From contig CM035305.1 of the NCBI GenBank assembly GCA_002900995.3, positions 930,001-994,000 of the forward strand: 64,000 nt of DNA, read 5' to 3'. Positions 11,313 to 22,578 of the stretch are shown here, in pieces. Every line of letters starts with the position of its first letter. Position 1 is the first letter of the stretch. The position numbers and the translations under genes are program-made. This DNA comes from Ganoderma boninense. Its lineage: Eukaryota > Basidiomycota > Agaricomycetes > Polyporales > Polyporaceae. A model generated the notes under the pieces. It was not told the origin of the DNA and searched no databases. It was given only the letters and a program-made list of their open reading frames with translations.

Positions 11313-13505
11313 ATGGCCAGCAGCACACAACCGCAGACGGCCGAGGCGCTCGCGGAGCAGGTCGCGGCGCAGAACGCGGCGGTGAACGAGCTCAGGAAGC
11401 AGGGCGCGGACGCCGCGGCGGTCGAGGAGGCGAAGAAGCGGCTGGGCGAGCTCAAGAAGACCCTCGCGCTCCTCCAGCACGCCGCCGGCGCGGGCGGGAA
11501 GGGCGAGAAGAAGAAGGAGCGGATGCTCCTCAAGACCGCCAAGGTGCGTGTCTGGCCCGTCTCGTGTGGGTGGGGCTCAAGCTCATCTCAAGGCTCTTGT
11601 CGTCTCTTCTCTCTCTGGTACCTTCCCACCTTCCCTACCGGCGGACGGCGACGGCGATGGGTGCTACTGCTACTAGGGCACACGCGACTACGGCCCGGGC
11701 GAGATGTTCTGCAGGGAGCACATCGAGCGGATCGTCAAGGACTGCTTCACGATGTACGGCGCGTCGCAGCTGGACACGCCCGTGTTCGAGCGCAAGGACA
11801 TCCTCACGGACAAGTACGGCGAGGACCAGAAGCTCATCTTCGACCTCATGGACCAGGGCGGCGAGCAGCTCGCGCTCCGCTACGACCACACCGTCCCCCT
11901 CGCGCGCTACCTCGCCATGGCCGGCGCGATCACGAGCCAGCCCAAGATATGGCAGGTCGGGAAGGTGTACAGGCGCGACAACCCCGTCGTGAGCAAGGGG
12001 CGCATGCGCGAGTTCTCCCAGGCTGTGAGTGGTTGCTGGTCTTCTGAGTATTGAGGAGCGTTTGGGGTGGGCTGACGAATGACGGCGCGGGTAGGACATC
12101 GACATTGCGGGGACGTTCGACGTTATGATCCCCGACGCCGAAATCATCAGCTTGCTCTGCACGATCCTCACCCGGCTGGAGGTCGGCGAGTTCACGGTGA
12201 AGATGAACCATCGCAAAATCTTGGACGGCATCTTCGAGGTCTGCGGCGTGCCGCCAGAAAAGATCCGCACAATCTCGTCTGCGGTCGACAAGCTTGACAA
12301 GGTAAGTAGGCCCCCGCGCCTCCACCCTCTCGTCCACATATGTGTGCTTGTGGAGCCACGCTTTGACACGACACTCGATCACAGATGCCGTGGGCGGACG
12401 TCAAGAAGGAGATGACGGACGAGAAGGGCCTCGACCCTGCCACGGCAGACAAAATCGGCGAGTACGTGAAGCACAAAGGTACGTTAACGGTACACGACAA
12501 ACTCTGCCACGCATGTATGTATGTAACTGAGCGACTACCTATCACTGCAGGCGGCAAAGAGCTGCTGGAGAAGCTGCGCGCCGACCCAGCCCTCATGGCG
12601 AACCCGAGTGCGAAGCTCGGCATCGACGAGATGGGCGTGCTCTTCACCTACCTCGCGGCCTACCGTGTGCTTGACCGGCTGTCGTTCGACCTCTCCCTCG
12701 CGCGCGGGCTCGACTACTACACCGGCATCATCTACGAGGCCGTCGTCGAGGCGTCTGCGCCCCCGGGCTTCAAGGCCGGCGACGGCGACGCTGCGGCAGC
12801 AGCGCCCGCTCCCCCAGCCGAGAAGCCGAAAAAGTCGAAAAAGAAGGCGGCGGCAGCCGCGGACGCGGACGAGGAGGAGGAGATCGACGAGTCGCAGGTG
12901 GGCGTCGGCTCGATCGCAGCAGGGGGGCGGTACGACAACCTCGTGGGCATGTTCACGGCCGCGGCCGCGGGCGAGGGCAAGAAGGCCGCGGGGCTGCCGT
13001 GTGTGGGTGTGAGCATCGGGCTGGACAGGATCTTCGCGCTGCTGTGGCCGAAGTGGGGCGAGAAGGGCATGCGGAGCAAGGAGACCATAGCGTATGTCAT
13101 GGCTGCGGGCGATGGGCTGCTGTCGGAACGCGTTGAGCTCGTGTCGGAGTTGCGACAGGCGGGGATTAAGGTATGCTTTTGAAGTTTGGATTTGGTTGGT
13201 GGACGGGACAGGATACTGACGGAGGACTGTAGACCGACTTCTTCCTGAAGGCAAAACCGAAGCTGCCTGCTCAGTTCGCCGCGGGGGAGAAGGACGAGGT
13301 GCCGTTCGCGATCATCCTCGGCGGGGATGAGCTCAAGGAGGGCCTCGTTACTGTGAAGGAGCAGAAGTGGGAGTTCGTCGATGGGAAGAAGGCCAAGGTC
13401 GAGTCGGCGGATAAGGGTACGAAGGTCAAGCGCGCGGAGCTCATCCAGTGGATCAAAGACACAGCGACGTTCAAGGAGTGGTCGAGCGGGAAGCTCATCG
13501 CATAG
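11313..13505 (+). CDS. HTS1: Histidyl-tRNA synthetase
   Basis: Class II synthetase that charges tRNA-His with histidine. The cytosolic form has 590 residues in 6 exons: 11313-11543, 11677-12024, 12095-12301, 12385-12478, 12551-13170, 13233-13505. It opens with a WHEP-like helical tRNA-binding domain (residues about 10-60, [20 protein letters not shown]). Catalytic elements follow: [10 protein letters not shown], the motif 2 loop (GKVYRRDN...[15 protein letters not shown]), the histidine-specific signatures [10 protein letters not shown] and [15 protein letters not shown], and motif 3 ([15 protein letters not shown]). The C-terminal part is the anticodon-binding domain ([20 protein letters not shown]). 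A Lys/Ala/Glu-rich insertion lies between the LDYYTG and GGRYDNL motifs. Starting at 11175 would give a 636-residue form with a presequence. Confidence 0.97.
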
Positions 13506-13738
13506 AGTGGCATATAGCTATGGTTGGCGGCAGCATATCTTTTCGTGTACAAAGGCGTAGATTCATTTCGCTTGAACTAGTTAGTAGAGGCGAGCGACTA
13601 AATCAATAACTTATTCGGTAGCGCTCAATGGTCGGTGCACAGCACTCCAGCCTGGACACTTACTTTCTTGAGCTCAATCCCGACTCCATCCCCAATCCTT
13701 TCCCTTCTCTCTGGTTTCTACTCCTATTATCCGCCACG

Positions 13739-14597
13739 ATGTCCACCGAGGGCGCAAGCAACAGTATGTTCGGTGCACGCCTCCACCTTGCCTCTTGAGT
13801 GCCTCATCAGTGTCCCGCCCAGATGAGAGGCTCCTTGCCGCTGCGAGGTCCGATAATGAGGAAATGCTCCTCGAAGTCTTTGAAGAGGGCGGGTTCGACA
13901 TCAATGCTCAAGATGGGTGCGAACTATCTTGACAGTGTAGTCTTGCGCTCGACTGACATGCAGCGCATAGGCTAGGTAACACCGGTATGCCCATCGTTGG
14001 CCTTCCGCCCGGAGATGACGTCTAAGCAGCTCCACCCCCCTCGAACCCGCAGCCCTTCACTACGCGTACGTATGTCGCATTCTCCTCGCAGGCTGCCACG
14101 CCGTGCAGATCTCACACCGCGATGGCGTTGTAGTGCTTCGAATGGCTTCCTTGAAATCATGGAGCATATCCTCGAACATGAGGACTGCGACGTCGACCCC
14201 CAGAACCGCATCGAGAAGGCAACCCCGCTGCATCTCGCCGTACGCCTAGAGGACGCCGAGCAGCGGGCGGCCGTTGTCGCAAGTCTGTTGGAGGCGGGCG
14301 CAGATACGAAGTGAGCTTTTTTTCGTCTCTGAGATCTCGCGTATGTCAGAAGGTCCGACATGGCTTCAGGATCAGGGACAAGAACGGGGAGCTTGCTTTG
14401 AGCTTCGTTCCCGACAACGATACCGCTACCCGCCAGTTGTTCAGGAAAGCGACTGCACAGAACAGCATCTCTCATGGCGATATTGCCAACGGTGAGTGCG
14501 ACATATCTCGTCCGTTTCGGATGGTATTGATGGGCTATTCATTGTAGATGACGAGGATGACGAGGAGGGATCTGGCTCCGGCTCTGATGACGAGTAA
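13739..14597 (+). CDS. Small ankyrin-repeat protein with acidic C-terminus
   Basis: 164 residues in 7 exons: 13739-13763, 13823-13916, 13971-13984, 14053-14065, 14134-14310, 14370-14491, 14548-14597. Two to three ankyrin repeats are visible: LLAAARSDNEEMLLEVFEEG, then GLGNTALHYAASNGFLEIME, then ATPLHLAVRLEDAEQRAAVV with LLEAGADTKIRDKNGELAL. The tail is DDEDDEEGSGSGSDDE. Short ankyrin proteins with an acidic tail occur across fungi and presumably act as protein-binding scaffolds; no specific partner can be named. Exons 3 and 4 are only 14 and 13 nt but restore the exact GNTALHYAA ankyrin consensus, which supports them. Confidence 0.85.
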
Positions 14598-15105
14598 TTT
14601 ATTACGCCCGGTGTAGAAGAACAAGGAGACTCGGTTTTACTCTCATGACGCTACATCATGTACTGCTAGATCTGCTACACGCTCGCTTCAAAGAGGACTT
14701 GAGCTTGGCTGGTGGCAACCATCGCTTCAAATCCTCCATCCATGTTGGTGACTATGCTTGACTCCGAGGTAACCTCCTCTTCGCGCAAACCATTGCAACT
14801 GCACTAGGTAGCTCCGTGCCAACCTCATACGCGATTGAATCCTGTTTGTGCGATCGCAGTTGTCATCATTCAAATATTCACCGTCTAGATTAGAGATTTG
14901 GTCGAATCGGATCCTAATCAGTAACCAGGCCATGCACACTGGGCAACTGAGCCGCTCAGTACAGTAACATAATGCAACCCATTCGATACTTTGACACTGC
15001 GGCCTTGAGCCTCAGGCCTCAGCCCGAGCGAGCACTTGACTTTATCCTTGACTTCACGTCCCGTCCTCTCGTGGGTTCAGAGTCAGCCACAGCGACCGCT
15101 TGTCC
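14598..15105. other. Intergenic, no gene seen
   Basis: 508 bp between the ankyrin gene and the RWD gene. Only short ORFs were found and no RNA gene was recognised. Confidence 0.6.
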
Positions 15106-16117
15106 ATGGCATCGACTCTTTCGCAGGCAAAGACCCTAGAAGAAATTCACCTTCTGAAATGCTCCCTGCTCCCCGGAGAACTTCTCGAGTTCACAGAACA
15201 AGCTGCGCTGTGGAACGGCTTCCTCGACGCGTACGCCCTCGACCCAGACCTCCCACTCCTCGAGTCCAACCCTGCCATCGATATCCCGCGCGAGCCTGCA
15301 CACTTCCAAGTGAAGCTCGAGGCCAGCACAGACGTCTGGTTTGAGGTCGCGTACGGCGCGGACCCAGAGTTCGGACAGGTCCAGGTGCTGCAGGTGTCCG
15401 TCAAGGGCGACAACCTCGGGCGTGCGGAGCAGGCGCGATGGCAGGCAGCGGTCGCGGAGGCAGAGGCGGCGAGCACCGACAGCGAGTGCGTGCGTTCTCC
15501 ATTCGAATTGCAGGTGCGCTCCGAGTCTGAACTGCACGTCTTGACCGTGACTGGTCACTTGATGGTAAAGATACCCGCTCTACGAGATGGTGTCCGCACA
15601 CCTCCTCCCCCAGCTGCACGCGTACTTGGACGAGCAAGCTGGTACGGTCGCAGAGGCGGAGGCAGAGGCGAATATCGATGCTGCTCACCCAGACTCGGAG
15701 GTGCGGGGCTCAGCTAGTGCCACGACCTCCGCCCGCTACCACGCCCTCTTCGTCTCGCACCACCTCAAGTCCCCCCAGAAACGCCGCTCGCTATCCCAGT
15801 GGTCGCATGAGCTCTCCCTCGTCGGCTTCGCGAAGGTCGGCTACCCCGGCGTGATCTACTGCGAGGGCGCGCGGGAGGACGTGGAGGACTTTGTCGGGCG
15901 CGTGCGCAGCATGCAATGGCTCGCGCTCCGCTTGCGGTTCGTCGAGCCTGCGCCCGCACCATCGTCGTCGTTAGGGGCACAGCGTGGTCCGCGCGGACGG
16001 TGGTCAGAGTTTGAGAAGGTGGGCGAAGTTGTGGAGGAGATGCGGAGGCTGGGGAGGGAGCAGTTCGTCGTCGAGATGGGGATCGGCAGTGCTGGATCTG
16101 CTCCGACGGACAAGTGA
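15106..16117 (+). CDS. RWD domain protein with DUF1115/Prp3-C-like domain (RWDD2 type)
   Basis: 308 residues in 2 exons (15106-15485, 15571-16117). The N-terminal half is an RWD fold (EEIHLLKCSLLPGELLEF...FQVKLE...YPLYEMVSAHLLPQL). The central YP of the RWD signature is formed across the intron. The C-terminal half carries the DUF1115-type segment (HLKSPQKRRSLSQWSHELSL, then GFAKVGYPGVIYCEG). The order and size match the RWDD2A/B family, whose biochemical role is poorly defined; RWD domains generally mediate protein contacts. It is convergent with the RNA-binding protein gene downstream. The first ATG of the frame was used. Confidence 0.85.
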
Positions 16118-16418
16118 TCATGGCTGCAGGAACTTGAACTTGAAGTTGACGGCCGCACACGCAGACACGTAGCCCTATGAGTAGGATTAATTGACGTCTA
16201 TACTCTGCAACCAGAACGCGGTACATAGACAGATCCGAAAGCAACATATCACACCCGAACAAACGAGAGCGCATTACATGGACAGCGAGAAGTCACAGAC
16301 AGGAGGAGGGAGCTTCGCACACATCCCACGGCCAGGGTCCTAGGCATGTCACCGAGTGCACGCTTGAAATACCGTATAGAAAACCGATCCGTGTTCAGAC
16401 CATGGGCGAGTGCGTCTT
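16118..16418. other. Convergent 3' spacer
   Basis: 301 bp between the stop of the RWD gene (plus) and the stop of the RRM protein (minus). It probably holds two 3' UTRs. No gene was seen. Confidence 0.6.
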
Positions 16419-17454
16419 TTAGTAGCGGCGGTCGTCGTAGCGGGGGCGATCGTAGTCGCGGCCTCCACCTCCGCCACCGCCGCCGCCGCCTGCACCACCG
16501 CCATAGCCACCACGGTCATAGTCGCGGCCACCGCCGCCTCCGCCTCCTCCGTAGCCACCACGTTCGTAGTCACGTCCACCACCACCACCGCCACCACGGT
16601 AGTCGTCCTCATAGCGTGGGCGGCGGCGGTAGTCGTCGTACCCGCCACCACCTCCACCACCTCCACCTCGGGAGTAGCGGCTGTCGTATGGGCGTGGGTC
16701 GTAGGGGCGCTCGTCTGGGGAACGTGTCAGAAGATCAGGAGTGGAATGATACATCACGAGAAGCTCACATTCGTGTCGCTTCGGGGGCCCGTAGTAGCGT
16801 CCCGGGGTCGGCGTCCTCGCACGGCCACGTCGCGCCTGTCAACAACACAGGGTCAAGATGAGGACGACAGGGACGACAGGGTCAGCAAGCGAAACAAAGC
16901 AGCGCGCACCTTTTCAACTGACATGCTCTTGCCCATGAGTTCAGCACCATTCATCGCCGTGATAGCGGCGTCAGCCTCTTCACCGCTCTCCATCGTAACA
17001 AACCCAAATCCGCGCGATTCGCGGGTGTGAGGATCATACATCACCTGAGCCTTCTTGACCTGTTCCCGCCCTGTCAGCGCCCCGCCGCAAAAGGCCCCGG
17101 AAAATTGAAGCGGTACTCACCCTGCCGACCTTGGCGAAGGCAGCCTCGAGTTCACGCGTATCTACCTTGTGGCTCAAGCCGGACACATGCAGGTTGTTAC
17201 CGGGGTTGTTGGAACCGTCTCCCCTGTGAGAAGACACGTCAAAAACCGCATGCGGTGCACAAGGCGGGGACTCCTCACCGGTCGGGGCCACGTCCGGGGC
17301 TCCTGCTCCTGCTCGACCGGCGAGGGGGGTTGTCGCCGCGCTGTGGGGAGCGGCCGCCGTTGTTCCAGGACTGGTCGTCGTTGGGGCCGCCGTTGGACAT
17401 AGGAGCGTCGTTGGTGGGGATGCTGATGCCGCCGCCGTTGCTGGGCGGAGCCAT
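16419..17454 (-). CDS. Tra2-like RNA-binding protein: RS region, one RRM, Gly/Arg/Tyr-rich tail
   Basis: Predicted nuclear splicing or mRNA-binding protein of 263 residues. Exons (5' to 3'): 17454-17279, 17223-17121, 17059-16910, 16835-16769, 16714-16419. An Asn/Gly- and RS-rich N-terminus (PPRRSSRSRSPGRGPDRGDG) precedes one RRM at about residues 68-145, with RNP2 LHVSGL (70-75) and RNP1 RGFGFVTM (109-116). After the RRM comes GRARTPTPGRYYGPP, as in transformer-2 relatives, and then long glycine runs punctuated by RDYDRGGY and DDYRRRPRY. Splicing out 16715-16768 (54 nt) gives this form; retaining it keeps the frame open and adds 18 residues. The gene is divergent from COX6. Confidence 0.9.
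16440..16675 (-). repeat. GGN-type low-complexity tract encoding the glycine-rich tail
   Basis: Imperfect trinucleotide and 30-40-nt repeats (plus strand rich in CCA/CCG/CCT) encode four Gly runs separated by RDYxRGGYGGG-like units in the RRM protein. Confidence 0.7.
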
Positions 17455-18489
17455 GTCTTGGGACTGCCAGGCTGAAGACGGATAGGGACGAAAGGGGGAG
17501 AAGAGAGCGGAAACGTAGGTCAGGGCTTGTTACTGGACGTCGGGGACTGGCATGCTGGAGGAAGGACGGGACGGGCGACGGAAGAAAAGAGAGTGAGGGC
17601 ACACCACCAGAAGGAGAGACGCACTGCCGAGGCACGCAGGGAGACGCGGCCGGGGACGGAGCGAGCGCGGGGAAGGAAAGCTGAAGGTGCACGGAAGCGA
17701 AGCCATAGGCGGCGGCGCGTCGACGTCGACACTGGCACTGGCTCGAACGCGGCTCGTCGAAGAATGAAGGCCTTCAGCCAACAGGGGACAGAAGCGGGGA
17801 GAAAACAAAACGCTGGCCCTCGCGCTGGCCAGGGGGGCGTCAGCTGTGGGCTGAAGGCTGGGGGAGCTGTGGCCGGAGACACAGCTGGCGCGAGGCGATC
17901 CAACTGGTGGGTCGGTGTGCCGGACAGGGCGCACGAAGAGACGAGAGAGGCAAAAGACGGGTTGTCGGGGCGGCGGCGGCGGATGCTGGGGACGTACCGT
18001 CATCCATTGTTGCGGGCGTGGGCGTTGGGGGCGGGGACGCTGTTGAGGCTGGACAGGGGAGCAGCTCTTGCAGAGGGTGAGAACGCGCTCTGCGCCAGCT
18101 TGCGCTTAAGTACGACCCTCCCCCGCACAAACACGACCACACTTTCCCGCGCGCCCCGCTCGCACCCTCCCCGCCCGGCCCACGTCTGCGCAATTTTCGC
18201 AGGTCGGGCCTTGTGCGCAGAGCGCATTCCTGTATAGTGCGGGCGGCGACTGTATGCGTATACGACGTCGGTGTGCATGCTGACGGCGTCGGGATGGAGG
18301 CGGGGGACGGACACTAGCGGACATGACGGGGGTCGGACTGGACCGGTTGGGCTGATGCCAGGAAATCCGAATCAAGCCTCGGCTGAGCCGCGCCCGGCCC
18401 TGCCCTCCCATTTCGCCTTTTCTTCACGACCACATCCTCCCCGTCGGCTGAGCACCACTTGCCCTCTCTCCACTCTCCAGTCCTCCAAC
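17455..18489. promoter_or_regulatory. Divergent promoter region between the RRM protein and COX6
   Basis: 1035 bp separate the two divergent start codons. Long GC-rich frames on both strands show no protein family. Part probably holds leader sequence and perhaps a 5' UTR intron of the RRM gene; this is inference. No discrete regulatory site could be assigned. Confidence 0.45.
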
Positions 18490-18946
18490 ATGTTGCGTGC
18501 TCAGCTCGCCTCCTCCCTCCTCCGTGCCCGCCCCGCCGCGGCTCGCGTCGCCCCCGCCTTCGCCCGCCCCTCGTCACACAGCGCGGAGACCTTCGAGTCC
18601 TTCACGGAGCGCTACGTCAACTTCTTCCAGTCGGCCCAGGATCTCTTCGAGGTCCAGCGCGGTCTCAACAACTGCTTCGCCCACGATCTCGTTCCCGCAC
18701 CCGCTGTCGTCGAGGCTGCTGTTCGCGCTGCCCGTCGCGTGAACGACTACGCGACCGCCGTCCGTGTCTTTGAGGGCATCAAGGAGAAGGTCGAGAACAA
18801 GCAGCAGTATCAGGCGTACCTTGATGAGCTCAAGCCTCTCCGTGAGGAGCTCGGTGCGCAATCTTTTAAACCCATAATGCCTTCGCCGACTGATTTGAAC
18901 GACAACAGGAATCAACATCAGGGAGGAGCTCTACACGTCTTCGTGA
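18490..18946 (+). CDS. COX6: Cytochrome c oxidase subunit VI (mammalian Va equivalent), mitochondrial
   Basis: Nuclear-encoded structural subunit of respiratory complex IV. 133 residues in 2 exons (18490-18853, 18909-18946). The N-terminus MLRAQLASSLLRARPAAARV is a typical matrix presequence without acidic residues. The mature part has the family motifs ESFTERYVNFF, DLFEVQRGLNNCFAHDLVP, AARRVNDYATAVRVFEGIKE and YLDELKPLREELGI. Length and order match COX6/COX5A. The last exon adds only REELYTSS after GINI. Confidence 0.95.
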
Positions 18947-19973
18947 GACGTCGTTCTGTTCGCATTAGAGTACGTTCCTACACACCTCCTTATGTTCTTG
19001 AACTCATTCGCATTTTTCTAGCACTCCAAAACGAATAATAATGTCGTCCCGCTAGATGGATGTCGGTGTGTTGATATATTGTTCGTACCTGTCGGAAATT
19101 TCCTGGGACCATCCGGATGCGAAAGCTATCTGGATGCATCGGGATTCCATCTTTAGAGTGAATATTCGTCCGGATTCCACTGTGATGAGGAATTCCCGCA
19201 TCAAATTACCATCTCGAGGCAATCAGGGTGCATCCCTTTGCACCGCGATGGCAAAAATCATCCTGATGCGTTGTACGAAATCGCGGTCGCTTTTCTGCCA
19301 TGCCTTGATGCATCTCGAAGCGGTTCGGAAATTTCCGACACCAGCTGGCCCACCAGCTGCAATGCGTCATGCGTGATATTCCATTCCTCCCGGGCGGCAA
19401 TTCAAACGCCAATCGGACCTGTGCAATTTCCTAAGCTGTGCGTGCCTTCTTCGTGAAGCTACAGGTTTCGCTGTAAAACTGTGAATGGACTGCCATTGCT
19501 TTACACATGCGAACTACTACTACACTGTAATGACAGGATTCGTCTGCTAAAACATGTTCGCCGGCACAGAACTTGCGTGTACGTATATACATCATGGCTA
19601 CTAGTACTAATACGAGAGCGAGTATTGTTGCGGGATTGCAGATGAGATGGGCAGATGATGCGAATAAGGAAGCAATAAAGAAAGAATGCTTGCGTAAATT
19701 GACAATGCGATATGAACTCGGGTGCCGTGTCCTTGAATGCTTGCTGGGTGATCTTGCGGTGGAGATGAGTCTACGATGACAGGGATGCAAAGCGGTGGGA
19801 TGATGGCAGTGGGTTGCATCCACATAAGGCGGGGCTGCAAGATGGGATGAAATGCTGAAAACGGCTGCAGTGGTAAAGATATGTCTTGAAGATATGTCGT
19901 TGATATGTTGCATGGGAGAGAAAGATTCAATAGCCGTAGTATGCGCGCTACCAAGGCTCTTGTCAGGCCTTAG
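18947..19973. other. Intergenic, contains an inverted-repeat element
   Basis: 1027 bp between the COX6 stop and the stop of the minus-strand Pumilio gene. Apart from the inverted-repeat element listed separately (19090-19340), no protein or RNA gene was recognised. Confidence 0.55.
19090..19340. repeat. 251-bp element bounded by 14-bp inverted repeats (MITE-like candidate)
   Basis: TGTCGGAAATTTCC at 19090-19103 is the exact reverse complement of 19327-19340. The core GGAAATTTCC is itself a palindrome, so the informative part is the extra TGTC/GACA at the outer ends. The interior repeats GATGC(A/G)-type words and has no coding potential that I recognise. No clear target-site duplication is visible. 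A small non-autonomous DNA element is possible; chance is not excluded. Confidence 0.35.
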
Positions 19974-22578
19974 TCACCTCAGCAAATATATCTGACGTAC
20001 CATTCGGTCGCTGAAAAAGAAAGCATGTTAGCCTAACGTCCGTCATTCAGCTACCATGCACTCACAACAACCAGATAACCTTGGAACCTGTCTTGCATCC
20101 ACGAAGGGTGACGATATGTCCACGAATGGAATCATAGAGGAGAGACCGTTGGTCTTTGTCCGCCTGCGACATGCTCGGATCAGCGCATTTGTAACGAGAC
20201 GGTAACAAATCGACGCATACATTCGGGAGAACACTGGCAATGAGCTGGCTGCCCGTCACAGACAAAGCAAGATCCACGATCATCGCCCTACGAGCACTGA
20301 GAAGATGGAGTCAGCAACGAAGGCCGCTTGCACACTCTAAGGCATACCTTTTCGCCGGCTCACACATTCGCTTGATGATCCTGTCAAGACTATCTTTTCC
20401 GCCTTCCTTCAAGGCCTTGGTGATCGATTTGATACCTTGCTCGTTGGTAGCGTACTCAAGGAGACCACCAAGAAGGTGCTCCAAGGCAAGGTCACGATGA
20501 CGCTGAGAGCCATGTTCCAAGACTATCCAAGCCCTCACAACCTATGTTTGGGACAAAAAATAAAGGACGCACTGTGTTGAATGCAGTAGGAACCCCATTG
20601 ATTCTTTGCAACTTCCCCAAACACGATCGGGCCTTGGTTCAGGAGCTCGTCGACGATACCATCTTTGGCCGACTCCTCCAAGTTCTCGAAGGCATGCTGA
20701 TGGGTTGTGAGCACTAACATCCACGAATAACAATGCGCATACTGTACCTGCACAACCAGAGAACCGGTCTCATGGCACGCTAACGACGCCCACTTGCCCT
20801 TGAGCGACTTGTTCACGCTGGGATGAAGGATTTAGATCCATGTCGTCCAGTGGATACATCCGGACTCACTATGCGAAGATGGGCGGCGCAGGAGGCGTCC
20901 AGGCAAGCTCCATGATCTACATAGGCGGTCAATTAACATTGTTCAAGAGCGTTGAACCTGTGCAAAGTACCTTGCTCCACACGTGCGACGCGTGCTTGTT
21001 CACAAGGGTTTGAGCAGGATCGCCGAGGAGAAGCTCCGAGACGATCAGGAGTCGAACTTCCTCCTCGCAGTCCAACGCTTTTTGGAGAACGTGACAGCCA
21101 TAACAGTTCGTAGCGAGTTCGACCACCCGACCGCTAGCAACTCGATGTCAGCCAGATGGGCGACGTCCGTAGGAAACCTGTGACAAACCGCATGCATGTA
21201 ACAATCTTGCGCCTTTCATCCACGCTCGAGGTCGCTTCAAGGCATCTCTGCACAGCCCAATTTCCAAACCTAGAAAGCGGATGATTAAAAAGATGAACGC
21301 TCAAACACCCTTCGATTATACTTACCTATGCGCCATCATCTCGAAACCTTTCGCACATATAGCATCCACAATCTTGGCCCGCTCCTCAGCGTCAGCAACC
21401 TTCAGCTTCTGCTGGAGGAAGATGGAAGCCTGCTGGTCCGAAGACTTGATGATACGTGCCACGAAAAGGTCGTACGGAGGAGTCGAGGAGGGGTGGAGGA
21501 GAGACAGGAAGTTGATTGGCTAGGTCCCACAACCCGGTTAGTCAACGATGCATGGCTCTTTGGAACAACCTACCTCGTGCACTTGACCAGAACTTTGACG
21601 TTGAGGAGGAACTGACTGGGTTTGAGCAGAACGGAAGACCGTCTCGTTCGCGCCGAGCTGGAGGCCGCGATCGCCGATGTCGTCAGCCTTCAACCAGTCA
21701 GAGGAAGTGCGGCAACGTTGTCCGCTCCAGGAAAGTGGCGGGAGCGTGGGGGGAAGGACATTGGTCTCCACACGGCGACGGTCGGCCGACGGCTGCGAGA
21801 GAGGAAGAGGCTGTCCGCGGGATATAGCGTGAGCAGATGCGTCGGTGAATGGTTCAAAAGCGGGAAAGTAGCCGGCGTCCGGGCTGTAGGACGGAGAGGT
21901 GGACCAGAAAGAGGCTTGGGACCCTTGGACAATGTCCGGGACACGGTAGCCGCTCTCGAACATCAACGAGTTGTTCTCCCCGGGACGAAGGACGGCATTG
22001 AAGTCGAACGTCGGCGGCAACTTCTGGTCGAAGGTTTTGGCGGGGGAGAGATCAGTCGGGGTGAGAAGAGCAGAGGTGGTAGAGATCGGCGATAAATCAG
22101 GCGAGGTCGGGGAGTGCATGAAGTCGCTCCTGATCCTCGGCGGCGGCGCGGCAGGACCCGGCGAGTTGAGATTCAACGAGCGAAGGAGCTGTTCGACGTG
22201 CTGGGCGGATATTGTAAGTCCATATATGCGCATATAGCTGACGTGCGTGCGACTCACGAGTTCATCGAAGGTCGGAGAGAGCTTTTTGCGCCCATCTCCG
22301 ATGGCTCCAACATCGCGGCGGCGTTGTCCGTCCAGACCGAGAGGGCCGAAGACATCCTCGCTGTTGTTGGGAACGGGAAACGAGGATGGGAGGTGCGGAG
22401 GACGGACTGTGCTGGCTGGGCCACTGTAGTTGGCCCGAGTGAACGAGTCAATGGCTTTTGTCCAAGCAGTGTCGGACGGCTGGGGCTGGGGCGCCCAGAT
22501 GGAGGCTGCGGAGGTCCTGGAAGACGGGAGAGTGTCGAAGAGAGGGACGAATGGCTGCGAAGCGGTGGTGTGTTCCAT
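19974..22578 (-). CDS. Pumilio-family (PUF) RNA-binding protein
   Basis: Predicted cytoplasmic post-transcriptional regulator that binds mRNA 3' UTRs. 670 residues in 12 exons: 22578-22258, 22200-21574, 21519-21326, 21269-21189, 21133-20971, 20916-20870, 20817-20748, 20696-20573, 20522-20348, 20296-20221, 20163-20066, 20010-19974. The N-terminal half is disordered, with Pro/Ser-rich SPTSPDLSPIS and many TP/SP sites. The C-terminal half is an array of PUF repeats: FGNWAVQRCLEAT, VVELATNCYGCHVLQKALD, LVNKHASHVWSKIMELAW, LACHETGSLVVQHAFE, VAKNQWGSYCIQHILEHG, ATNEQGIKSITKALKEGG and TGSQLIASVLPNADKDQR. The pattern is like the JSN1/PUF2 branch, but no RRM is evident, so I give no symbol. Intron 22201-22257 is 57 nt without a stop, so its retention would be tolerated. 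Confidence 0.93.
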
